Positions 34,149 to 44,601 of a DNA stretch of 64,000 nt are shown piece after piece. The notes under the pieces are model-generated. The model saw nothing but the letters and a program-made list of their open reading frames with translations. It searched no databases and was not told the DNA's origin. Made by a program: the position numbers and the translations under genes. Every line of letters starts with the position of its first letter. Positions within the stretch are counted from its first letter, which is position 1. Origin of the DNA: Trachythela sp. YZ-2020 (lineage: Eukaryota; Cnidaria; Anthozoa; Malacalcyonacea; Clavulariidae); contig JADLSH010000395.1 of NCBI GenBank assembly GCA_016169945.1, positions 8,522,001-8,586,000 of the forward strand, given 5' to 3'.

Positions 34149-37100
34149 TTACGCCATCCCGAAATGGGTATTCACAAAGGCCAGGTCAAAATTTTCAAAC
34201 ATTTTCTTTTCTCTGGAACAACGGTCCCTACAGCTAGGACCAACCTGTTTATGCAGGTATTTGCCTTCGGAAGGCAAGACGCCAGGCTATCGTTGAACGA
34301 GGGAAGGAGGTGTACCATAACCAAGTACCGGTTCTTTCTCGCCGCAGGTCACGAATCCAAGAACTTTGCCCAAAGTTACTGGATCTCTTCTGCCAGCTGT
34401 AAAAGCAAAAGAAACGCGAGAGGTTTTAGACTAGGACTGTGGAGTAAAAATGGGACTCGTGGAGGACTATTGTGTTATGGAACTAATACAACATCCGTTT
34501 GAAGAAAATTTGGCAAGCATAATATAAAGTAATATCATAAAATTTCTGTGTATTAGCTGTTAAACCGCCAACTCGATTGTGAAGGAAGATAAAATTGAAG
34601 AGGATAAAATTGTGAAGGAAGAGTTTTTTAAACGAGATTCGTACGTTGGATGCAGAAAAAATAATTGCTAAGCATTTCAGGTATATTGTTTTCACAATTG
34701 TTCCAAGTTTGGCAGCAAAAGAAACGAGAAATTTAACATCTGGTACACCAACATTTCATGATATTACTTATAATAAAAAGATAAGTTACCTGCAACTTCT
34801 TTTAAGTAATTTAAGAACAACCTATACGATCTCTCTTCCTCGATGCGCTTATTTGATCCATGTAGTGAGAAAATTGGCGTCAGTAGTTTGACCAGCCGCG
34901 GGTACGTTACGTCATTGACAGCCGTATTCCTCAACGAAAACAACAGTGATTTCCGTTTGTTAACGAGCTAGATAATAGATAAAAAAACAATGAGAGAATT
35001 ATTATGTAAACAAAGTGAGGTTTAATGTGTAAATTGTTTGCTAGCGTATAAACAAGTTATGTTATATATAAGGTTATTCTACGCGTGAAATGTCTGTTGT
35101 ACTGTTACATTGTTACTATTTGTATTAAAATGAATTATTAAAATGAAGTAGTAAATGAAGTTTATTTATCACCTCAAATAAACCAAATTTCATCAAGCCA
35201 TTACGCAATTGTTGTTCAGCTTCACTAAGTGATGCGGTGGGCGTCGGTCCAAATAGCTTGTCCAATAAACTTTCATGCATAAAGCATGGCAGGGGCCACC
35301 TTGAAGAATGCTGTAACCTAAACGCAGCAATATTAATTTTATTAGCAAATATGTAGGAGTAGACAATATTTTTGTCGGTTTGATTGGTTACACAGTTCAA
35401 GATAGCGTTGCACAGGGTCCTGATAAAAAAATGGATTTCTATGTTTTCTACAGTTAATTACATATGCAAACAAGCAAAAATAGACCAATGAAAACACGAA
35501 AAGTATTAAATGTTGGTTTAACAATGTTTGCAGTTGCCTTTTTAAATAAGTTCATTGATTCAAATTATCATTTTTGGCAACTGTTGCAATCGACCCCCTG
35601 TGCTGCAAAATTGTTCCAAAAACACTTTTGATATTTTTTTTGTTCGCAATAATTTTATGGTTATCCTTCGTACCAAAGATAATTCCAGCCCTAAGTAATG
35701 CATCCTATCCACTGCGACCAAATCCTCTCGCAAGACAAAAGTTGCTTCACCAACATTTTGCGTAAATAACTTGAATTTAACTTCCGCATCATTGCTCCCA
35801 AAAATTCTTTGCGAGGACCACCATAATCCTGCGCACACTCTCCAGTGAACGTCACTTCCAGAGGAATGCTGTAGTCGTGGTTTGTACTACTTAATAGTTC
35901 GTCCATCCCATCTTCAAAAATATTGAACCGTGAAATAAATATTTCAGTTGTCTGACCCTCTATAAGTTCACTCTCATCCCGAATATCAAGTGGTCGGCCT
36001 CGCAAAATGGACAGCAAACGTACGCAACACCTTAACCGGTTCGTCGTTCTCATTTCTAAATGTAAAGTGTAAAATAAATTAAGTATGGGCCAACCGTCGC
36101 AATGTACGTGCTAATGCAGTATTTTTCGAGTTGTTCTATTTTGTCGCACAAGGGTGTGTTGCACCAGAAGAAAAAAATTGTAAAGAATTGGCTTTTAACA
36201 TTATTGATCTGGTTAATGACTGACTTAAATTTTTGATTTTACCATAACGGATTAAATGAAAGTAGCCAAACGCATGTTCCTTTTTAGCTTGATGTTTTAC
36301 TATAAACTATAATTCGTCAGGGCAACATGTTTTGGTAACACATTCTAGCTATTAGGATATGTGCGTAGTTTTAAGAAATCTGCTTGCATTTTTTTAATAC
36401 ATTGTAAATGCCCCGGTTGTCATTTAAGTCTGAGAAAAAATAGCCTTCTATATAAAGTAATAATCACATGGAGTTGGTCAGAGGTGCAAACAGTGGCGCT
36501 GGTAACGCTATGCCAATATTTCTGCGTTCAAAGACCGTGAAAACAATCAAATTCAAAAAGACTTGAATAAGATAATTATTCAAAATTTGCATAGCATGAC
36601 CAAATTTTCCTCCTGGCTTCGCCACTGTTGTGTAAACCAGTGTTTTCAATAATTATTGTAATAGCAGGCGGAATTTCAAAAATAGGCGTCTGTGCTCAAC
36701 ATTTCCAGATGAAAGACAAATATAGATTTTGCAAATAAAAATATAAAGGCGGCCATGAAAAAGGCCTAATAGGCGCTAAAAAAACCGGTACATATCTAAT
36801 CTAAAATGAAACACTGGTAAACATAATTCCTTTGGTTCCAACAGCCCTAGCGACTTAATGTTCAATAGAGCACGTTGTTGGTGTATAATATCTAAATATG
36901 TACACATACGTGCTCGACAATGTAGAACCAATCGCGAATTTCAGGTGCTCTTCGTAGCTGCGTTGCATCTTGTCATCACTAACAAACAAAAAATAACCAT
37001 AAAATTCGGAACAATAATTGAGAATTGCCTGCCATTGTATTTTTAAATGCTTACTGGTTTTCTTGCGTGTGGCTTTCTGTCACAGTCTCATTCACCAGTT

Positions 37101-39245
37101 CAGCACTAGGTTCGTTTTCGTGCACATCATCCACGTTTGTACTTTCCTCCACGTTTGTACTTTCCTCCACGTTTGTACTTTCCTCCACGTTTGTACTAGC
37201 CTCACCCTCGTTGTTGTCAGATTCAATTTCTATCACTACGTTGTTTCTGAAAAAGTCGAGAACGACTGGTGAAAATTGGGGTATAAATATGCACATTAAA
37301 ATAAGTTTGATTACATTATCGTGACCGATTGTAATCCGTAGTATACAGTTATCAAATGTTGTAAATTCAATATTTGATTGTCTTCAAACAGAACCAGATA
37401 TACAGGATAAAAAAGTAACCATGTGGTTTTAAATATACGTTATTTAGCACAACATTGTCAAATTCTAGGTGATAAAAACTTTTCTAATTGATCACTTCTA
37501 TCTAACAATACGAGGAATTACACGTACGTTCGTATAGCACTCCTGTTATTTTCTAAAAACGTGTTATGCAAATCTCACTCTTTATATTTTAAAAGCGAAT
37601 TATGTGACCAAATACAAACCCATTCTGGTTCTGTTCGGTGTTAAAAGGGTCTCGTTCAGGTATGAGTCATCCACGCCATCCTCGTCCTCTTCCGACGATT
37701 GATAACCCTAAATTATATATCAATATAAAGTTTAAATATATGGGGAGAATTTTTTTGCACTGATTTATAATTCATAAGCATCCCATCATTTTAAAAATTT
37801 AATAGGTTAACAACGCACTGCGCAAGTTCCCAAATGACGACGAATTTCGCTAATACCAAATGACTGCCCACATGAAAGGCAATCCTGAGATTCTTCTTTC
37901 ACATGAACGGATCTTGTTAGTGGAATACTTTTTTGTAATGGCCTCAAATAAATTCGACCAGTTCCAAAGCAGCGAAGCTGCTCGGTGCTGCAGCTTCCGT
38001 GGCAAACAACATCCAGCTCCCCTCGTTTCTTTGTTTTGCTCAAAATAATTTGAAAGCCTCCGGTCTCACTTAAAAGAGGATATGCCCTAAAACAATTACA
38101 CATACGAAAGATGTATAATTAGAAGCAATTTTTTTAAATCCCAATCCTTGAAGATACATTGGACTTGGATGACAACAAGAACAAGAAAGGAAAAAAAAAC
38201 AGTACCGAAACAGTATATCCCTCACTGCAGTATTGGAAGCGCATACTGGGAATGCGATCCTCTTTTCACCCAGTCCATTTTCCATCAACTCTAACTTTTC
38301 TGCAGATGTAGGTACATGTGTCTGGTTTTTGTTACATAAACAAAAAATCGTTCTTGTGATTGTTCTTTCTAAATTTGACATATGTTGTAGTTGTTAACTT
38401 AGGCAGTAATAATAAAAGGTTATTTTTACATTTACAAGGCAAGGAAAATGGGTGGAAATGCTATTTCCCATATAGTTCCTCAGGTCCTGCAGATTGAGAC
38501 AAAGCCGACAAGTCATTCTAACAGTTTTAGTTGACAAGAAACGTGTATTAGGTATGTTACCTGTAGCCCTAACCCCTCCTCCATCCTACGAAAACAACAA
38601 GTGAATTATCATTGCTTCTTTTACTTTTTTCTCACCCTTCATGTTTAGGTTGCTTAACCTCACATATGTATAACAGCTAAACAGCCGTACCTTTTCGAGC
38701 AGCTGTACCAGGAGCTGATCGAGATGTTCTACGATTTCTGTACGGTTGTATTCTCTAAAAATCAGTTTTAAACAATTTCTGTGATTTTAACAGCTTAGCA
38801 ATATTTAGAGAGAACAATGCTATTTGTTACCATACAAAAAATCTTGTACATTATTAATTTATCAATACACAAGCCTCAACATATTTAAATGTTCAAGACA
38901 TTGGCAATTACACTGTTCAGAGTTGTATAGGCAATAAAAGGTGTAGTCTACAACTTGAACACATTAATCATAAATGCTGTAAAATGTTGGACATACTGAT
39001 TGTCGATTAAAAAGCCTTCTGTGCTCTTCAACAGTTCTATTTTGTTGACTACTGGTTGTTGCACGCACTACATTAGCAGTTGGAGTTGCTGTTGCCTGTG
39101 TGATGACTGGATTTGAAGGTTGTTCAACAGGATGTTGCACGTTTGTTGCAGTTCCTGGCTGACTGCTGGTGCCTGTTTGAATCAGATTTGCTGCCTGTAT
39201 TAACAACTGCATTACTTCACCAATGCCACTGTTGTTTACATTGTT
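34149..39245 (-). pseudogene. zinc-finger plus HECT E3 ubiquitin-ligase gene of the transposon, frameshifted
   Basis: Minus-strand exons, right to left: 39245-38997 (Ser/Thr/Gln-rich, ANLIQTGTSSQPGT); 38754-38691 (PYRNRRTSRSAPGTAARK); about 38365-38214 (RTIFCLCNKNQTHVPTSAEK, GLGEKRIAFPV); about 38090-37815 (AYPLLSETGGFQIIL, GRIYLRPLQK, then zinc finger CLSCGQSFGISEIRRHLGTC); acidic exons about 37710-37620 and 37250-37056 (four STNVEE-type repeats); about 36060-35950 onward, HECT N-lobe (LEVTFTGECAQDYGGPRKEF); about 35840-35570 (RAGIIFGTKD); about 35376-35161 (ILQGGPLPCFMHESLLDKLF); about 34940-34790 (TPIFSLHGSNKRIEEERSYR); about 34430-34149, C-lobe with VLGFVTCGEKEPVLGYGTPP, the catalytic-Cys motif LPKANTCINRLVL, and the end FDLAFVNTHFGMA. 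The full HECT fold is present, but frame changes occur in the N-lobe and twice in the C-lobe, and some exon edges are approximate. HECT ligases transfer ubiquitin through that Cys. Confidence 0.8.
36491..36627. mobile_element. hAT-like MITE, CAGTGGCG family
   Basis: CAGTGGCGCTGGTAACGC ... CTGGCTTCGCCACTG around the same 'gtgaaaacaatcaaat' core as 23431-23577. It lies upstream of the HECT-lobe exons, in an intron. Confidence 0.7.
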
Positions 39246-39603
39246 CTGAAAAAAAATAATGTCTTATGGGTCAGATTATCATATCATGAGAGCTGCAGGC
39301 AGCAATGGCAGACAAAAAATGAGTTCACACTTAACCGAACTTGAACTTTTTTCTTGAAGCTAGTTTTTCAAAAATATTAATATTAATTTTCAGTGTGTTT
39401 TCATTATATAAAGAACTTGTCTCAACTTACTAACTTATTATTTTTGGTATAATATATCATTTATAATCCCAAAGGGAGAGAGCTTTGGCAAAATATTGTG
39501 ATGATAAAAGTGACGATACTTTTCGAAGTGGTTAGCCACATGGAAATATCATCCCTGAATATTACTAGTGAATCAAATCCCCTTCATTCTGGGTCTACAA
39601 TGA

Positions 39604-39885
39604 CAGGACCTGTTTTAACATAGATACTGGAGGGGCCACCCCCCCCCAGCCCCTGTTGGCCCCTTACTGAAGAATTTTCCCTAGTAAAAGGCACCTTTGG
39701 TCTGAAAGTGAGCCGAAATCATGCTGAAATCGCAGAAAAGCAAGTCTAGGTACCTCAAACATACAAAAATTTTCTTGGGTAGGACCCCTGGGCCGCCTAA
39801 AGTGTGTACTCCACTTTTCCTTTTTTCCTTGAGGTCCCTTTTCGTAGTTGGCCCCTCCACCAAAAAATTATTAAACAAGGCCCTG
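39604..39885. mobile_element. 282-bp hAT MITE
   Basis: Ends CAGGACCTGTTTTAA / TTAAACAAGGCCCTG. 8-bp TSD TACAATGA (39596-39603) versus TATAATGA (39886-39893), one mismatch. It lies 5' of the HECT gene exons. Confidence 0.8.
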
Positions 39886-40245
39886 TATAATGATAAAAAT
39901 ATAGAGCATACATCATACTATACAGTACCGTCATGTTCCTTTGAAAACTTTAACTTTAATAGAGATGGAAACTGAAAAGTATAAACATGACAAAAGAAAT
40001 GATCGTTGCCACAATGCTACCATAAATGTAATATGAGCAACATTAAGTAACCTTGCAGATGTGATAGTCAACTCTGCCATTTAGGTGTTATACTTTAATA
40101 TTGTAAAGCATCAATTAGGCACTGCTGTTATGTGCTCATGAAATTGAAAAACACAGCCAGTATTATACATAAATACATAATACAAACGTTCTCTGACCAA
40201 AGAATTATATAACAAAATTATTTGGCCAGAGAACGTACTTGCTAT

Positions 40246-41206
40246 CTTACTCATTTTAATAATATGCTCATAAAATATTAATTTATTCATGCATGGGGCT
40301 AGGAAAGAAGACTTATACATTATTAATGAACTGTAAAAATTATTAGTAAAAAATATGAAGTCTTACCTCCAGTAGCCTGACGTCTTTTTATGTTTTATTT
40401 CTTTATGAATAATCGAAAATAACCAGAGAATTATTCGTATAAAATAAACACATGTGAGGTGAGAAGCAGTATTTTGGCGGTAAAAAAACCCAAAGCAGAG
40501 AAATTTGTACTTCCACTTTTGAAATTTATCAGTTCTTCACATTTCCGTTATTCAAAGGAGAATATTCTCTTGATTCAAGCGGAAAAGACTTGCGCCATTT
40601 CACATCTTGATGAATGGTTTCACATCTTGATGAATGGCTTCACATCTTGATGAATGGCTTCACATCTTGATGAATGGTTTCACATCTTGATGAATGGCTT
40701 CACATCTTGATGAATGGTTTCACCGCAACACGCGCCGCGTCCGCACAAATTACGTCATTTCAAACTACATCGAAGCATTTCACCTGACATCGAATCATTT
40801 GACATTTAGTCAAATGATTAGACATTGCATTAAACCATTTCACACTGAAATGCATCATTTGGCATTTGGTTGAGTCATTTCACGTTTAGTTAAATGATTT
40901 CTAATTTAAACAAATGATATCAAATAGCATCGAAACAATTCACATTGCATTGAATGGTTTCACATAGTCGCGTTGAATCGTTTCACATTTACTTCAACTA
41001 TTTCGCAAAACGAATTAAATTAGTACAATGCCGAATAAATCATTTTAAGTTTAGACGGACCACTTCTCATCTTGTCCAATCATATCACTAAGCTACGTTT
41101 CATCATTTGTAAACGCAATGAATTATTTGTGTTTATGATGCACCGTTTGTGTTTGTGTCCATTCATTTGACATGTTTAGTATTTTTGGTGGTGACGGCCG
41201 CCCATA
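40246..41206. repeat. right terminal inverted repeat (961 bp)
   Basis: Inverse of 29282-30362. The length difference of 120 bp equals six missing 20-bp minisatellite units. Confidence 0.93.
40601..40720. repeat. 20-bp minisatellite in right TIR, 6 copies
   Basis: Six units CACATCTTGATGAATGGYTT, the complement of the left-TIR unit. Confidence 0.97.
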
Positions 41207-41212
41207 GTTAGA
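41207..41212. other. 6-bp target site duplication, right
   Basis: GTTAGA, matching 29276-29281. Confidence 0.9.
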
Positions 41213-41254
41213 CGCTTACAAATCAAGCGTGACAAAAATCATACGCCATGTCAA

Positions 41255-42180
41255 ATGAGGCACAATTATTCATTTCAGCTGAATATGACTGACCAAGCAA
41301 AGTCGGCTGCTTGGCCACTATACAAAATGAGCGTGTAGTTAATCCGGTAGATTTGAAAGAGTCAATGGCGAGCATGATGACTGATATTATGTCAGCAATG
41401 AAAGATGAACTGCTCAAACAATTTGAGAATTACTTTGCCCCCGCTGAGGTAGAGGCCGATCATGACCAGGTTGAGGTGAACAGTGAACAAGCCTCGAACG
41501 ATGTACATGCTACGAATGCCATAGATAATTACCTTCAAGACGCAACGTCCAGTGCATTCGATGAATTGGCTGAAGAGTTTTCTACCGCAGATAAAACGGG
41601 GCCCGACATTGACTGCAAGCTGGCAACTATTGTTAATGATCTAGTCAAAAAATAACCTGCCTAAATAAAAAATTGACGAGTTATCTGATCAATACCTTTA
41701 GATTTAGCGGTACCGACAGTCAACAAAGTTGTTTGGCATCAACTAAAGCAAAGTGCCAGGTCAACCGATAGTTCCATGCAAAAGTGTCAAAAGCTATTTA
41801 TGTCAGCTATATATGCTATGATCCAAGCTTGTGAAAAAGCCACAGGTGACGTTAGAACCATTCTAACACATGCTCTGGTTTTAGCTCTGTCTGGTAATAG
41901 GGAGTTTGATCTCAGGAGACGCGAGTTACTACGACCCAACCTTAATTCACAGTACACCACACTTTGCAATCCTTCTACACCCATTACGGGTGGATTATTT
42001 GGGGATGATATCAGCAAGGAAATCGACCAAGTGGCCAAAGCCAACCAGCTGGATAACAAGCTCTCCAGTTTCCGTAGAAGACGTGGACAGCGATATCACC
42101 CCTACTAGGCATCGCAGCCTCGAAGCTACAGCAGTGCTCCACCTATGACTGAGGAGCAATGATTACAGAGCTCCTCCTGC
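41255..42180 (+). pseudogene. DIRS gag, broken
   Basis: Segments: VVNPVDLKESMASMMTDIMS (about 41335); DCKLATIVNDLVKK with a stop at 41653; then, in another frame, QKCQKLFMSAIYAMIQACEK and RRRELLRPNLNSQYTTLCNP, then PITGGLFGDDISKEIDQVAK (about 41780-42060). The 'Y..LC......T..LFGDDL.K.I' block is the characteristic DIRS gag C-terminal motif. Stops and frame changes separate the parts. The 11.9-kb transposon sits just 5' of the first recognisable gag residues, in the leader. Confidence 0.75.
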
Positions 42181-42217
42181 TCGCAGTTTTCAGTCTTTTC
42201 GGGAACAGGGGCGCCTA

Positions 42218-42763
42218 TTGTCGTCGAGGAGGAGCCAAATCGAGTTACGTTCAGACAAAGACGAGTCGCAAGTAACCAATTCTAATCAGGTTAGTTACCT
42301 TGGAAAAATTAATAAATTACTGTCTGACCAACCACCGTTTACTGTGGGTCAACTGAAATTTTATTTTGAACAATGGCGAGAAATTACATCAGACCCATTT
42401 GTTTTGACTTGCGTGGGCAATTGTAACATTTAATTTTATTATCAACCAACGCCAGTCAAGCATAACTTTAATCCAGAATATAATTTTTTGCCTAAAGAAC
42501 AGCAGGCTATTGATAAGGAAATTAAAATTTTGTCTAAAAACATTATTGAACAATCATATCCTGAACCTGGAGAAATTATTTCTCCAATTTTTCTGCTGCC
42601 AGAAAAGGAGTCCGGTAAAGTTAGATTAATATTCAAGTTTAAGAAACTCAATGAAGCTGTAACCTATCGGAAATTTAAAATGGACACATTAGAATCCGCC
42701 ATCAAATTAATGAAACCTGGATGTTTTACGACTTCTATAGATCTTCGTGATGCTTACTATAGC
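42218..42763 (+). pseudogene. DIRS RT, 5' part (cut by LINE insertion)
   Basis: After a stop near 42431 the frame resumes: KEQQAIDKEIKILSKNIIEQ, EIISPIFLLPEKESGKVRLI, FKKLNEAVTYRKFKMDTLES, then FTTSIDLRDAYYS (RT motif A, with Asp). The last codon before the insertion is AGC (Ser) at 42761-42763. The protein continues at 47559 with VPIIPEQRKYLKFMW, restoring a normal motif-A-to-B transition. Confidence 0.85.
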
Positions 42764-42766
42764 AAG

Positions 42767-44229
42767 ATGGCTGACAGTGATACGGATACATACGATATTG
42801 TTAACAAGTTTGATGTTTTCGTCCAAAGCTTTCTTTCTTCTAAAGACAGCAAAACATATAAGCTGGTTGATTATCTGTGTGCTACTGATGGAAAGCTTAA
42901 ATGGTTAAGTAATCTTGAGGACTTGAAATCATTTATTAAGTGCTTGATTCGTTTGAACGGTAACTGGTCTTCGCCCGGTGGGAATGCAAAGAGATTTACG
43001 TGTGATGTAGACGATTCAAACCAACATTTTGGCATTACTTGGTACTGTGGAAATAAGGGGTCATTGATTTTCCGGGTAACCCTGAAATAATCGAACAGGT
43101 AAAACATAAACTTTTATTAATCGCGACAAACCGACGCAAAGACGTGTTTATCGAAGCGAAGGAACAAGATTCCTCAAGCAAACTAAGTAAGGGAGCTGAA
43201 CCAGTGGCTCTAGCTTCAAATTCTTTCGTAGGTGAATGTTCCGGGATCGATTTAGACACGGGAAACTGCAGTCAAGGAACTAATACGGTATGTGTAGGTG
43301 ACGAGAGTGTTAGCGTTAGTCAAGAAAAGAATACATGTTGTAAACATATGGGAAGGTGTTGTGATAAAGAATATGTAAACCCTGTAGATATTGAAGGAAT
43401 TAAACTTGATTTGGCCGTGTTACAATCACAGATGAGTAATATAGCAAATAGTGGCCTGGCTAGCTATTTCGACTTTACTATCAAGTCGATGCAGTCTAAA
43501 CAGAATGACTTAGAAAACATCATTAAAATTCAAGATGCTGCAATAAAAATTCTCAAACAAGAGAACTTAACACTTCAATCTAAGGTTCTATCTTTGGAAC
43601 AAGTGTTGTCTATTGAAAATTCCATTTTACAGGCTTCAAAACTCATGGACAATGATTTGCTTTGTTCGTTGGGAGGTGATCTTTGTAGCCAAAGTCTTGG
43701 TAGCACACCAAAACTGATAAATAATGCGTATCTCACAAATAGTGGAGCCCCAACAAACACAGTAATTGATGATTCCTTTGTTTGCACTCCTAATGTAAAC
43801 ACAGCCTTGGAACAATCAAATGCTGGCTTACTGCTTAATAATTTGGTCAATGAGGGTCATTTGCCTGAGAATTTGAATTACAAAATCACTAATGAGTCTA
43901 CCACGGCCAAATCCAAAACTATAGAAGGTAATCAAAGCACTGGTAGCACACAAGAAGTGATCAATGATGCGTATCCCGTAAACAGAGAAAACCTAATAAA
44001 CGCAGTAATTTATGACTCCATTGTTTGCACTTCTAATGTAAATACTGCCTTGGAACAATCAAATGCTGGATTACAACTACCCTACAAAATCTCTAATGAG
44101 CCCGTCATGATCGAATCAAAATCTATAGGAAGTGATCAAAGGTCATTAACAAGCAAAGCAATCCCAGACAAGCAAAACAATCCCATGCCCTTTTATGTTA
44201 CGGCGTGGTCGATATGCGAAAGGAAGTAA
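42767..44229 (+). pseudogene. LINE ORF1 (coiled-coil protein), one frameshift
   Basis: Starts MADSDTDTYDIVNKFDVF. A frame change near 43065 links FGITWYCGNKG to VIDFPGNPEIIEQVKHKLLL, and the frame then stays open to 44229. The middle has a Cys-rich patch (CCKHMGRCCDKEY) and a long helix with heptads (QSMQSKQNDLENIIKIQDAA to SKVLSLEQVL), a probable coiled coil. The tail has two degenerate repeats around VCTPNVNTALEQSNAG and VCTSNVNTALEQSNAG. ORF1 proteins of this type bind LINE RNA; the function is inferred from position. Confidence 0.75.
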
Positions 44230-44601
44230 CTGCGATTTTTCCCATTCAAACGTAGATAGGATCCCAAAACAATCTAATTTACCAAAGCATATGGTATTTG
44301 CGAAAAAAGAGGTTTAAAAGGAGGGGGGAGATTGACTTTTATCATAATGTCACACATCAATCCTCTTGAAACACACTCAAATCATGCACATATAGACCAG
44401 CGACTATTCTGCCTTTTTTAGAGAAACTGGACAATTTAACATTATCAATGAACCAGATTGGGGAGAGGCTACAAAGATTAGAACTGCCTCACACCAACCC
44501 TCCACAATTACTCCCCACTTAAGTCCGCAAATAGCCCAGGCACGACCGCTGATGGAGATCCCTTACCATCACACACAATACCGTCAGGGTCGGTAAACAC
44601 T

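Larger units (their letters stand above)
29282..41206. mobile_element. 11.9-kb IS3EU-like DNA transposon carrying integrase and HECT ligase genes
   Basis: Ends are TATGGGCGGCCGTCACCACC and its complement. Perfect 6-bp TSD GTTAGA. TIRs are 1081 and 961 bp. Inside are an integrase-core (DDE) gene on plus (31487-34076) and a zinc-finger/HECT E3 ligase gene on minus (39245-34149), convergent with a 72-bp gap between stop codons. Several MITEs have landed in it. A 6-bp TSD, TA...TA termini and an IS3/retroviral-type integrase fit what is known of the IS3EU superfamily; this assignment is inference. Both genes have frameshifts, so this copy is probably dead or contains sequencing errors. Confidence 0.88.

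Noticed and set aside
34164..34502. 112-residue plus-strand ORF as a gene
   Set aside because: It is antisense to the HECT C-lobe exon, which has clear family motifs.
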